Source: VXNE01 sp963664635
GTDB taxonomy: Bacteria; Pseudomonadota; Gammaproteobacteria; Pseudomonadales; Azotimanducaceae
NCBI GenBank assembly: GCA_963664635.1
Contig: OY761542.1
Span: 310,001-374,000 of the forward strand
Length of the DNA stretch: 64,000 bases
Direction: 5' to 3'
How positions within the stretch are numbered: position 1 is the first letter of the stretch; each line of letters starts with the position of its first letter. Under the pieces are notes generated by a model that saw only the letters and a program-made list of their open reading frames with translations, was not told the DNA's origin and ran no database searches. This document shows positions 24,239 through 32,927 of the stretch, in pieces. A program made the translations under genes and the position numbers.

Positions 24239-24457
24239 TCAGGTCCACTCGTTTCGCAGATATCGCTCGTAACCGAGGCTCTCCAGGTTACGTCCGCGCC
24301 AGATGCCGAACACGTCATCTCGCTCGGACGCGTGGCGGGCGTTCAGGTATGCGTCCACCGCGCGGCGCACTGCCTCGGTCCGGGAGAGCCCGTCGCGTCG
24401 ACACAGCTCGTCTAGCCGAACTACCTGGTCCTCGCGAAGGTCGATGCTCGTTCGCAT
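24239..24457 (-). CDS. Ribbon-helix-helix antitoxin-like DNA-binding protein
   Basis: A 72-residue protein starting MRTSIDLREDQVVRLDELC with SRTEAVRRAVDAYL, the RHH/CopG fold of VapB- and ParD-like antitoxins. ATG 24457 gives the compact family form; a longer open frame upstream has no conservation. No toxin gene is adjacent on the same strand (the next gene is the propeller lipoprotein), so it appears orphaned. Confidence 0.7.
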   Translation of the reverse strand: MRTSIDLREDQVVRLDELCRRDGLSRTEAVRRAVDAYLNARHASERDDVFGIWRGRNLESLGYERYLRNEWT

Positions 24458-24641
24458 GACACGGCGGCGATGAAGATGAGACCCCAGACGATAACGGATC
24501 GGTCGCCCGAGGCAAGCCCACCTTCGCCAAGACCCATGACGCCCAAGCGCCAGCCGGGCGCTTCGCCGCTGCTGTGCGCCAGCCCGACACTGCCACCACC
24601 GCGGGCAAAGGCAGTCGGTGGACAGGGCTCGCACTCGACCT

Positions 24642-24675
24642 GCCCAAAATGGGCGTTAACATGCCCAGATTGGGT
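24642..24675 (+). promoter_or_regulatory. Tandem palindromic operators upstream of the MNT-HEPN pair
   Basis: Two near-identical palindromes, gcccaaaatgggc (24642-24654) and gcccagattgggt (24663-24675), repeat with a 21-bp period, about two helical turns. They end 18 bases before the start codon of the nucleotidyltransferase gene, which has an N-terminal winged helix. Autoregulation by that protein is the simplest reading. Confidence 0.6.
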
Positions 24676-24693
24676 AACGCCCGGAGAGGAGAC

Positions 24694-25347
24694 ATGCGTC
24701 GAGACAATCGAAGGATGGCCGGAGGAATGCAGCGGCGGACGGGCCTGGCGGGCGCACTCTTCACGACTACGCAGCAACGTGTGCTGGCGCTGCTGTTCGG
24801 TCAACCCTCGCGGAGCTTCCGTACGGGCGAGTTGATCCGTTTGACGGGCGCGGGCTCGGGCGCGGTCCAGCGTGAGTTGAAACGCCTTGTAGCGAGTGGC
24901 CTGGTGTCTGTCACCCCGGTCGGGAATCAGAGGCACCATAGGGCCAACCCCGACTCTCCGGTGTTCGAAGATTTGCGCGGGCTGGTGCTCAAGACGGTCG
25001 CCGTGGCGGAGCCGATTCGGGGAGCGCTCGAATCCCTATCCGACCGAGTTGCGCTGGCTCTGGTCTTCGGCTCGGCTGCGAACCGCGCGGACACGGCGGC
25101 CAGCGACATCGACTTGTTGGTCGTCGCCGACAGGTTGACGCTCGAGGAACTCTACCGGGCGCTGGCACCCGTCGAAGCGGCACTTGGCCGTGGCGTGGAG
25201 CCGATCCTGTACACGACAAGGGAATTCTCCTACAGGAAGAGCAGTGGTAACGCCTTCCTTGCGCGTGTGCTCGGCGGCGAGCATCTCGTTCTCATCGGAG
25301 AGAACGATGGCGCTCGCGCAACTCGAGAATCTGGTCAGAACGGGTAG
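24694..25347 (+). CDS. HTH-nucleotidyltransferase (MNT) antitoxin-like protein
   Basis: A 217-residue protein. The N-terminal winged helix (residues about 18-80) has QQRVLALLFGQPSRSF, then TGELIRLTGAGSGAVQREL and RLVASGLVSV. The C-terminal minimal nucleotidyltransferase domain has VFGSAANRADTAASDIDLLVV, the GSxxx...DxD catalytic motif. ATG 24694 follows a strong GGAGAGGAG. Overlap of 41 bases with a HEPN gene makes this an MNT-HEPN module, in which MNT proteins can AMPylate and neutralise the HEPN RNase toxin. Confidence 0.85.
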   Translation: MRRDNRRMAGGMQRRTGLAGALFTTTQQRVLALLFGQPSRSFRTGELIRLTGAGSGAVQRELKRLVASGLVSVTPVGNQRHHRANPDSPVFEDLRGLVLKTVAVAEPIRGALESLSDRVALALVFGSAANRADTAASDIDLLVVADRLTLEELYRALAPVEAALGRGVEPILYTTREFSYRKSSGNAFLARVLGGEHLVLIGENDGARATRESGQNG

Positions 25348-25732
25348 CCTGAAACCGATCGCCGCATCCGCGAGCGAGTTGCGGGGCCTTGTGGAGTCTG
25401 GACTACGTCGGCTCGAGGACGCATCCCGGTCGGACCTTGGCTTCGAGAGTCGTTTCGACCTCGCATACAACTCGGCGCATGCTTTGGCGCTGGCGGCTCT
25501 GCGATTGCGCGGGTACCGGTCGGAGACGCGGTATCTGGTCTTCCAGTGTCTTCAGCACACCTTGGATCTTCCGCGGGAGCAGTGGCGTGTGTTGGCAGAG
25601 GCGCACCGCAAACGTAACTTGGCCGAGTACGAGGGTGCCTTGGAGGTCGATGCGGCGCTCCTCGGCGCGTTGCTTCGGGTGACCCGCGAGGTAGCGACGC
25701 GGGTGGAGGACTTGCTCTCCTCTCAGGAATGA
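25307..25732 (+). CDS. HEPN-domain toxin of an MNT-HEPN pair
   Basis: A 141-residue all-helical protein starting MALAQLENLVRTGSLKP. It has SRFDLAYNSAHALALAALRL, LVFQCLQHTLDLP and an R-N-x-x-x-Y segment (AHRKRNLAEYEGAL) characteristic of HEPN partners of minimal nucleotidyltransferases. Its start lies inside the MNT gene, indicating coupling. Predicted activity is RNA cleavage controlled by the MNT partner. A terminator-like hairpin follows at 25767. Confidence 0.82.
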   Translation: MALAQLENLVRTGSLKPIAASASELRGLVESGLRRLEDASRSDLGFESRFDLAYNSAHALALAALRLRGYRSETRYLVFQCLQHTLDLPREQWRVLAEAHRKRNLAEYEGALEVDAALLGALLRVTREVATRVEDLLSSQE

Positions 25733-25766
25733 AAACGGTGGAGAGCCGCCCCGGTGAGTCCCGTGC

Positions 25767-25790
25767 GGCCCGAGCGATTCAGCTCGGGCC
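25767..25790. terminator. Hairpin between convergent genes
   Basis: Perfect 9-bp stem ggcccgagc / gctcgggcc with a 6-base loop (gattca), between the HEPN stop and the amidohydrolase stop. No T-run follows on either side, so it may be a bidirectional hairpin or a palindromic repeat rather than a classical intrinsic terminator. Confidence 0.5.
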
Positions 25791-27150
25791 CTACCGTGCC
25801 GAGCGTGCGCCCACGATTGCCGGTCGTTCCCCATCTCCCCACTCGCGGCGTACGGCGTAGCCGTCCTTCCAGACAGCGACGATGCGTGTGCTGACGGACA
25901 GGTCCCTCTCGAGGTCGCCTTCGACCAGGACGAGGTCGGCGATCCCGCCCTCGCGAATCCGCCCGCGCTCTTCGATCCCGAACGCGTCCGGTCCGCCCGA
26001 GGTGGCCGCCGCGAGCGCCTCCGCGGGACTGAGTCCCGCGCGCGCCAGGAGCCGCAGTTCCCCGTGCATGGACAGGCCGAAGGCCGTGCCCGGATTGGGA
26101 GCGTCGGTGCCGGCGATCAGCGGTACGCCGGCGTCGCGCAGGCGGCGCACGTTCTCCGTCGCCACGTCGTGCACGAGCGATGTTGTCGCGGACTCCCCGC
26201 CGGGAAAGCGGCTGGTCAAGGAGAGGCGCTGCAGTTCCGAAAGCTGCGCGTCGCCGGCGATCATCATGAGTTCCTGCGCCATCGGATCGCCCGAGATGGC
26301 GGCGGTCACCGAGAGCGTGGGGATGACGAACGCCCCCGAGCCGGCGATGCGCTCGGCCTGGGCCCGGTTGATGACCGTGTCGTGCCAGACGTGCACGAGG
26401 CCGTCGGCGCCGAGTGCCACCGCGTCCAGGGCATGTTCCAGCGTGCTCACGTGCACGACCGCGAGGAGACCCGCGTCGTGGGCGGCCGCGATGAGCGCCG
26501 CTATCGTGTCGCGAATCGAGCGTGGGGAAGCGCTGGCCGAAGGTGCGGCCGTCCTCGTGGACGATCTTGATCCAGTCGGAGCCCGCCGCCTTGCGCGCGC
26601 GCACCCAGGCAAAGGCAGCGTCCGGCCCGGCCACGGGCTCCACCGCGATCCCGTACTGCGTGCCGTGCCCCCCTGCGGCGGTCGCCAGCATCCCGGCGGA
26701 GAAGAGGTCGGCGTCGTCCCCGGGAGCCAGCGAATTCCGGGCCGCACGCTTCGAGGCCGCCAGCCGCGGATCGGTGAACTGGTCGAGCACCGTCGTCACC
26801 CCGAACCGTGCCGCGTCGGCCAGCGAGTCGCCGAACGTGTGCACATGTCCGTCGACGAGGCCGGGAAGGAGCGTTCGCCCCCGCCCGTCGATGCGTGCGA
26901 GATCGGCCGGCAGGTCGAGTTCCTGGCCGACACGCCGGACGCGACCGCCCTCCACCCACACGTCCGTGTCGGGCAGGAAGGCACCGCCGTCGAATACCTT
27001 CACGCCGACGATCGCGAAGGGCGCCGCATGCTCCGCTACGGATGGCGCAGGCGCGGGCTCCGGCAGGACCATGAGCAGGCCGACGAATGCGGCGAACGCC
27101 ACGGCCGGAACGGTCAGCGTACGTGCCACGGTTCGTCGCGCTGCGCCCAT
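25791..27150 (-). pseudogene. Secreted amidohydrolase (imidazolonepropionase-like), frameshifted
   Basis: A metal-dependent hydrolase of about 450 residues split over two frames. The first frame, from ATG 27150, has a signal peptide (TLTVPAVAFAAFVGLLMVLP), the metal HxH block GLVDGHVHTFGD, and DWIKIVHEDG with the carbamylatable Lys. It runs to about 26515. The second frame continues SIRDTIAALIAAAHDAGLLA, then VVHVSTLEHA, GLVHVWHD and AGTDAPNPG with the catalytic Asp. A single indel near 26510-26525 would restore one protein. It lies 5 bases after an ABC-2 permease gene, so it belongs to that operon. Confidence 0.8.
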
Positions 27151-27155
27151 GCCGC

Positions 27156-27935
27156 TCACCGCTGGCTGACGCGGCGGTACCCGGCGGCCGCGACCACCAG
27201 GAAGACCGCGGTGAAGATGCCAACGATCAGGACATGGATCGCGACGGACCCGCCGCGGTCCATGCCGATCACCTTCAGTGCAAGCTGCGCCAGGTGGTAG
27301 GCCGGAAAGACGATTGCGAGGTCCTGCAGGAATGCCGGCAGGAACGTGATCGGCATCCACAGTCCGGAGAGGAACGCCATCGGCAGGTAGACGAGGTTCA
27401 CGATGGCGACGGCGGCCTGGGCCTTCACCCAGGCGCCGATGGCGAGACCGAGTGCGCAGAACGGGATCACGCCGGCAAGCACGATCCCGGCCAGCGCGAA
27501 CCACTGTCCGCGGTACAAGGTCACGTCGGCGGCATAGGCGCCGAGGAGGAACAGGCCGGCCACGATGGCCATGCCGAACACCAGGGCGGTCGCCACCCGC
27601 CCGAGGAGGTAGGCCGCCACGGGCATCGGGGTGGTCTGTTTCAGCAGGAGGGCGCCACTCTCCCGCTCGTTCGCGAATCCCACCCCGAAACCGAACAGGG
27701 CAGGGCCCATCAGCCCGAACACGCCGTAGGTGGCGAGCAGGTAGGTGGGGGCGGTTGGCGAGAAGCCCATCACGACCGCGAAGAAGACGTAGAACATGAG
27801 GGGAAACGCCAGCGTTGGAATGGCGAACGCCGGCGTTCGAGCCAGCGTGAGGAACTGGGCCCGTGCTTCGAGCACGTAGACAGCGGCGCGGCGGCCGGGT
27901 CCGAGGCGCGGTATGCCTGCGCTCGCGCCCGTCAC
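27156..27935 (-). CDS. ABC-2 type transporter permease
   Basis: A 259-residue membrane protein with six hydrophobic segments: FAIPTLAFPLMFYVFFAVV, TYLLATYGVFGLMGPALFGF, VATALVFGMAIVAGLFLLG, LAGIVLAGVIPFCALGLAIG, IVNLVYLPMAFLSGLWMP and VLIVGIFTAVFLVVAA. The FANERESGALLLKQTTPMPV loop is typical of drug/lipid or antibiotic-export ABC-2 permeases. It overlaps the ATPase gene by 4 bases. Substrate is not predictable. Confidence 0.9.
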   Translation of the reverse strand: MTGASAGIPRLGPGRRAAVYVLEARAQFLTLARTPAFAIPTLAFPLMFYVFFAVVMGFSPTAPTYLLATYGVFGLMGPALFGFGVGFANERESGALLLKQTTPMPVAAYLLGRVATALVFGMAIVAGLFLLGAYAADVTLYRGQWFALAGIVLAGVIPFCALGLAIGAWVKAQAAVAIVNLVYLPMAFLSGLWMPITFLPAFLQDLAIVFPAYHLAQLALKVIGMDRGGSVAIHVLIVGIFTAVFLVVAAAGYRRVSQR

Positions 27936-28837
27936 GCGGCTTCCCCCGTGTCGACGTCGCGGACCAGGGTGAGGAAGGCGTCCTCGAGCCCGGCGCCGCT
28001 CACCTGCAGGTCGCGCAGGTCGGGATCCAGATCGAGCAGCGTTCGCAGCAGATCCTCGGGCCGCGAAGTCAGAATCTCGAGGTGTTGTCCGCTCATCTCC
28101 ACGCGGGCGACCCCGGGCAATGCGGCGACCGCGGCAGCGTCCACGGAGGTGATGCAGCGGACGCTCCGGTCGGCGGCCCGGGACTTGATCTCCGCCGACG
28201 TCCCTTCAGCGACGACGCGGCCCCGGTGGATGACCGCGATCCGGTCGGCGAGCGCGTCGGCCTCCTCCAGGTAGTGCGTGGTGAGCACGGCGGTGCGGCC
28301 GGCGGCCTTGAGCTCCCGGATCTCGTTCCAAAGGCTCCGGCGCGCCTCGACGTCGAGCCCCGTCGTCGGCTCGTCGAGAAACACGAGCTCCGGGTCTCCC
28401 GCCAGCGCCAGCGCAAACATCACCCGCTGCTTCTGGCCGCCGGAGAGCTTCCCGTAACGCCGGTCGCGCAGGTCCTGGAGACCGGCCATCGCCAGCAGCC
28501 TGGAGAGCGGCAGCGGCGCAGGGTAGTAGCTGGAGAAAAGCTCCAGGTGCTCGGCGACGGTCAACGTGTCCGGAACGCCGGAGGCCTGCAGCATCGCGCC
28601 TCGGCGCATGCGCGCCGCGCGGACCCCCGGTTCCCGCCCGAACACTTCCACCGTGCCTGCCTGCGCGCGCAGCGTCCCGAGCAGCAGGTTGATCGCGGTG
28701 GTCTTGCCCGCGCCGTTCGGCCCGAGCACGGCCAGCACCTCGCCGGCCCGGATCTCGATGTCCAGCCCGTCGAGGGCGACGACGTTGCCGTAGCGATGGG
28801 TCACCGCCGACATCGTCGCGAGGCGTTGGTCCGTCAC
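27932..28837 (-). CDS. ABC transporter ATP-binding protein
   Basis: A 301-residue ABC ATPase with Walker A GPNGAGKTTAINLLLG, signature LSGGQKQRVMFALAL, Walker B LVFLDEPTTGLD and H-loop VLTTHYLEEADAL. A C-terminal extension of about 80 residues is typical of DrrA/CcmA-type exporters. It powers the permease encoded next, and a secreted amidohydrolase follows in the same unit. Confidence 0.93.
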   Translation of the reverse strand: MTDQRLATMSAVTHRYGNVVALDGLDIEIRAGEVLAVLGPNGAGKTTAINLLLGTLRAQAGTVEVFGREPGVRAARMRRGAMLQASGVPDTLTVAEHLELFSSYYPAPLPLSRLLAMAGLQDLRDRRYGKLSGGQKQRVMFALALAGDPELVFLDEPTTGLDVEARRSLWNEIRELKAAGRTAVLTTHYLEEADALADRIAVIHRGRVVAEGTSAEIKSRAADRSVRCITSVDAAAVAALPGVARVEMSGQHLEILTSRPEDLLRTLLDLDPDLRDLQVSGAGLEDAFLTLVRDVDTGEAA

Positions 28838-29003
28838 GTTCGGCGGTCTCCGCGGCGACCGGTCAGGCTGCCGGCACGCGTCACGATACCAGCGCGGTGA
28901 TGGTTGCGCATGGTGGCGCCCGTCGTGCCAGGGCGATGGTTGCCCAACTTGACCGTAAGGAGAGTGTGCGGGTTAATCACGGCGCACGGACTGGAGCGAC
29001 TCG

Positions 29004-30134
29004 ATGACCTTCTTCGACTATGGCCAGGCTCCCTATCCTGTCCGCGAGGACATCGCCCCGGCGTATCGGGCCTATTGGGAACAGCTCGCCCGCCCGGGAA
29101 CCTGGTGGACGGGGGCCGAGCGGGTCGCCATCGCGCAGGAATCGCGCAACGCGCCGGCGTGCCGCCTGTGCGCCGCCCGAAAAGAGGCGCTTTCCCCGGC
29201 GGCGGTCACCGGCCAACACGACTGCGGCGAGGGCCTGCCCGCAGCGGCAGTGGACGCGGTGCACCGGGTCGTCACCGACCAGGGCCGGATCACGCGGAAG
29301 TACATCGAGGGCAACGTCGCGGCGGGCCTGAGCAAGGAAGCGTACGTGGAACTCGTCGGCATAGTGGTGGCGGTGTTCAGCATCGACGAGTTCCACCGCG
29401 CGCTGGGACTCGACCTCGAGAAGCTGCCGGCGCCCGAACCCGGCGAGATCAGCCGCTATCGGCCGGCGGTCCTCACGGAGGACATGGGATTCGTCCCCAC
29501 CGTGCCGCCGGACGGCGCCGTCGGTGAGGAGTCGGACCTTTGGCCGGCTGGCCGCACGGCCAACGTGATCAGGGCGCTGTCGCTGGTGCCGAACGCGTTG
29601 CGGGAGTGGCGGGCGGTCGGCGCGGTCCAGTACCTGCCGTTCACGGCGATACGAAACTTCGATTCCGTCGAGGGCCGCGCCATCGACCGCATGCAGATCG
29701 AACTGATCGCGGGTCGGGTGTCCGCGGTCAACGAGTGTTTCTACTGAACTGGCGCGCACGCCATGATGCTCCGTGTGAGCGCGATGCGAAACACCACCGA
29801 GATCGACCTGCAGGCCGTCAACGGGGACGCCGACGGAGCTGCCGTCGGCATCGAGTTCGGGCCGGAACTGATGCGCTTCGCGGAGAGCGTGGCGTCCCGC
29901 GACGAAGCCCTGGAACGTCACCGGCGGGAGCTGCTCGAGGCGGCGGGACCGGCGGTCCTGGTCGATGCGGCCGGCGTCGCCGCGAATTTCCAGCGCATGA
30001 CGCGCATCGCCGACTCCGTGGGGATCCCCGTGGACGACATGTCCCTCGAGATGGGTCAGCAGGTGCGGCGGGAACTGGGTATCGAGCGGTTTGCGAGCGC
30101 GCGGAATTCCCTGGGCGAACTCCCCGTCACCTGA
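29004..30134 (+). CDS. AhpD-like / carboxymuconolactone decarboxylase-fold selenoprotein candidate (in-frame TGA = Sec248)
   Basis: Read through one TGA (29745-29747), a single 376-codon frame gives an alkylhydroperoxidase-like protein. The first 247 residues show the family N-terminal half: TGAERVAIAQESRNAPACRL, HRVVTDQGRITRKYIEGN and SIDEFHRALGLDLEKLP. The active-site block then reads VNECFY-[TGA]-TGAHAMML. AhpD-type sites are C-x-x-C-x-x-x-H; here the second Cys is replaced by TGA at the exact position, giving C-x-x-U-x-x-x-H. The following 128 codons keep the same frame and family-like sequence (GPELMRFAESVASRDEALE). An ATG with GGAG 7 bases upstream starts it. CxxU AhpD-like selenoproteins have been described in marine metagenomes. 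Selenocysteine genes (selA/B/C/D) are not in the window, so insertion is inferred. Confidence 0.8.
29745..29783 (+). promoter_or_regulatory. Putative bacterial SECIS hairpin at the Sec TGA
   Basis: Five bases after the TGA, cgcgcacgc (29753-29761) pairs with gtgagcgcg (29775-29783): nine positions with one A-A mismatch and one G-U pair. This leaves a 13-base loop containing several G residues 18-26 bases from the TGA. Position and size suit a bacterial SECIS, whose apical loop G is usually about 16-37 bases downstream. Folding was done by eye. Confidence 0.5.
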
Positions 30135-30176
30135 TGGTCACCGCGCCGCGAGGTACAAACCCGACGCGGTGGGCGA

Positions 30177-30540
30177 ATCGATGAACAACGCACCATCGCT
30201 GCCTTCCTCGACCGCGAGACGGGGAAGATCGATGCGCTGGTGGCGAGGAAGGAGCGGCTGATCGAGCTGCTTCAGGAGAAACGCATCTCCCAGATCACCG
30301 GCGCCGTTAGCCGGGGCCTCGACCCGAACGTCCCTTTGAAAGACTCTGGCGCCGAGTGGCTGGACCAGATTCCGGCGCATTGGGGAGTGAACAGGCTGAA
30401 ATTTCTGAGCCCTGGGACTACGGTTGGCATCGTCGTGACTCCTTCGAGGTACCTGCGTTGATGAGGCGCTGCATCGTTACGCACCTCGACCGGACGACCA
30501 AGGAGATCGATGACCTGATCGCCAAGATCCGTAGTTGTCC
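30177..30540 (+). pseudogene. Type I restriction specificity subunit (HsdS) remnant
   Basis: The central conserved repeat of HsdS is recognisable: EQRTIAAFLDRETGKIDALV, ERLIELLQEKR and LKDSGAEWLDQIPAHWGVNR. The second target-recognition domain is mostly deleted: LKFL runs directly into a TPSRYL segment. A frame change near 30455 leads to the second repeat, IVTHLDRTTKEIDDLIAKIR, which then stops. Both target domains are gone, so no functional specificity subunit is made. No HsdM or HsdR lies in the window. Confidence 0.7.
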
Positions 30541-30542
30541 AA

Positions 30543-30743
30543 GCGGCAGGCAATCGCGCTCGACCGCGTCATCGAACGCGGGAGGCTCACGATTCAAGAC
30601 TACGAGGGACTCTGTCCCGGAACGAACCGTCGGACGCTCCAACGGACCTGAAGGCGCTTGTCGAGAAGGGCGTGGTCGTGGAAGCGGGTACCGCGCCGAC
30701 GGATCCGGCGCGGCACTATCGGTTGGTGGATGACCGCCTGTGA
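30543..30743 (+). pseudogene. C-terminal winged-helix fragment (RecG/Fic-type tail), frameshifted
   Basis: RQAIALDRVIERGRLTIQDYE and CPGTNRRTLQR in one frame are followed in the next frame by DLKALVEKGVVVEAGTAP and HYRLVD. Inserting one base near 30645 would restore a typical winged-helix tail found on RecG-like and Fic-type proteins. Nothing of an N-terminal domain remains. From here to 31010 only short unconvincing frames exist. Confidence 0.45.
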
Positions 30744-31010
30744 GATCGGGAGCGGAGTTGTGACAAGCTGTGACGCCGAGCTGTGACATGACGTGCTGCG
30801 GCATCGAACCATGACGCTTCGATCCGGGCACCTCCTCGAAGAAAGAGACGCCGGCATGAACCGAATCATCTCCGAATGCGCCTCTGAGGGCGCCATCGAA
30901 TGCGCTCTGCTGCGCTACGGATCGGACGAATGTTCGGGAGATGCGGCCGAGGCGCGGGAATCGCCCAGTGGCTGCCAACGCTCGCTCGTCGGGCGTTCGG
31001 GGAGGCTGCC

Positions 31011-32855
31011 ATGAGCCCTCGCGCGTTCGTCGATGCAAGCCCGCCGCTTACGCTGGTCGAAGCGCTGCAGAACCAGACCGTCGATACGCTGCGGCCCATG
31101 ATGGCGCTCCTGTCCGTCCCCAAGCCGCGGCCGACGCGCAAGGCCGACATGGTCGAAATGGTCCACCAACGTCTCGAGGAGGGCTTGCGCGACATCTGGG
31201 AACTGCTCGACGACATCGAGCGGCTCGCAGTGCGCGAGGCCGTGCACGGGAACGGGCTCTTCGATGGCGCCCGCTTCCACGCCAGGTACGGCGCATCGCC
31301 GAAGGGCCTCGGTCCGGTCGCCAGGTACGGTTCCCTGGTCACGGAAAACGAACGCCTCGGGCTGCTGTTCTTCCGGTGCGGACCGTGGACCTCGATACCG
31401 CCCGATCTGGCCGCCTGCCTGCGGGAGTTTTCCGCACCACCGCCGCCGGTGACCCTGGCGACCGCGGACGCACTGCCGGAGACCGCCGCCGTCAGGGAGC
31501 CGTGGGGCGCGCAACAAGCGATCGGGGACGTAGCGCTGACGGTGCGCCACATGGAGACCGCCGCGGCGGCCGATCTCCGGGCCGTGCTGCGCCTGGTGGG
31601 CAACGGTGCGGTGGCCGTGAGCCCGAAGACGAGGCGGCCCACCGCGGGCGCGGTCCGGCGGCTTGCCGAAGTGCTGCATGGGGGCGACTTCTTCGACCCG
31701 CTCGCTCGGAAGGAAAAGAAATGGGATCAGGTGCCGGGCGCGATCAGGGCATTCGCGTGGCCATGGCTGCTGCAGGCGGCCAAGCTGGCCCAACTGCGCG
31801 GTACGCGGCTGGAGCTTACGCGTCAGGGGCGTGCGGCACTGGCGCGGCCGGTGGGCGAGACCCTGCGCCGGATATGGGAGAGCTGGTGCGATACGGACCT
31901 GCTCGACGAATTCAACCGCATCGACACCGTCAAGGGCCAGTTCCGGGGCGCGGGCCGACGGGCCATGACGGTGCCCGGGGCGCGCCGCGACGTGGTGGCG
32001 AACGCGCTCGCCGAGTGCCCGGTGGGGCGCTGGGTGCACCTGGACGAATTCGGTCGCTTCATGCGGGCGGCATCGTTCGACTTTGCCGTCACCGAGGATC
32101 CATGGCGCCTGTACGTGACCGAGTCGGAGTACGGCAGCCTCGGCTACGACGGCTTTCACGGGTGGGACATCCTCCAGGGGCGCTACGTCCGGTGTCTCCT
32201 GTTCGAGTATGCCGCGACCCTCGGCATGGTCGACGTGGCGTTCATCCCGCCCGAGAACGCCCGCGACGACTTCCGCAAGCTGTGGGGGACCGACGACCTC
32301 GCCTACCTCAGCCGCTACGATGGGCTGCTGTACTTCCGGCTGAACCGCCTCGGCGCCTATTGCCTCGAACTGGCGCAGGACTACGAACCACCGAAGGTGA
32401 GTGCGCGTACCCCGCTGAAGGTGTTTCCGGACCGCAGGGTCGTGGCGACGGGCACGCCGTCCGCCGAGGAACGGATCGTCCTGGACACGTACGCCAGCGC
32501 GGAGACCGACGGCACCTGGCGCCTCGATGCGGAGAAGATCCTGCTGGCGCTCGAAGGGGGAGGCGATGTCGATGAGCTCCGCGGCTTTCTTGCCGCTCGG
32601 GACGAGCAGCCGCTCCCGGAGACGGTGGACGGCTTGCTGCAGCGCGCGAGTCGGGGCGCGAGCGCGCTGAAGATGGCGGGTGAAGCGTTCCTGATCGAGT
32701 GCGCGGACGCCGACATCGCGGCGGCGCTCGTGGCGGATCGCCGGGTCGCGAAGATGTGCCTGCGCGCGGGCGAGCGGCACGTCGTCGTGCGCGCGAAATC
32801 CGAAAGAGCGTTCCGCAAGGCGGTGCGGGCGATGGGGTTTGGCCTGCGGGATTGA
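31011..32855 (+). CDS. Uncharacterised 614-residue protein, helicase-associated (XPB/Ssl2 N-terminal)-like
   Basis: ATG 31011 is preceded by GGGGAGG. The N-terminal segment (LVEALQNQTVDTLRPMMALL, PRPTRKADMVEMVHQRLEEG and AVREAVHGNGLFDGARFHAR) resembles proteins annotated as helicase-associated or XPB/Ssl2 N-terminal-like, with repeated winged-helix units. No Walker motifs are present, so it is not itself a helicase. The C-terminal segment (AAALVADRRVAKMCLRAGERH) looks like the helicase_C_3 / DRD end. It lies just after decayed restriction genes. Function is unknown; a partner of a helicase or defence ATPase is possible. Confidence 0.5.
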   Translation: MSPRAFVDASPPLTLVEALQNQTVDTLRPMMALLSVPKPRPTRKADMVEMVHQRLEEGLRDIWELLDDIERLAVREAVHGNGLFDGARFHARYGASPKGLGPVARYGSLVTENERLGLLFFRCGPWTSIPPDLAACLREFSAPPPPVTLATADALPETAAVREPWGAQQAIGDVALTVRHMETAAAADLRAVLRLVGNGAVAVSPKTRRPTAGAVRRLAEVLHGGDFFDPLARKEKKWDQVPGAIRAFAWPWLLQAAKLAQLRGTRLELTRQGRAALARPVGETLRRIWESWCDTDLLDEFNRIDTVKGQFRGAGRRAMTVPGARRDVVANALAECPVGRWVHLDEFGRFMRAASFDFAVTEDPWRLYVTESEYGSLGYDGFHGWDILQGRYVRCLLFEYAATLGMVDVAFIPPENARDDFRKLWGTDDLAYLSRYDGLLYFRLNRLGAYCLELAQDYEPPKVSARTPLKVFPDRRVVATGTPSAEERIVLDTYASAETDGTWRLDAEKILLALEGGGDVDELRGFLAARDEQPLPETVDGLLQRASRGASALKMAGEAFLIECADADIAAALVADRRVAKMCLRAGERHVVVRAKSERAFRKAVRAMGFGLRD

Positions 32856-32927
32856 AGACGGTGTCTTCCAGCCGCGGCAAGTGGGCCGGTGCCGCGTGTG
32901 CCGCGTGTCCCCCTGGGACGGGGCAGG

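Noticed and set aside
29748..30134. The segment after the TGA as a separate short gene starting at ATG 29763 or 29784
   Set aside because: Those ATGs lack a good ribosome-binding site, lie inside the AhpD active-site block, and the product would lack its redox Cys. Continuity with the upstream frame is better explained by Sec.
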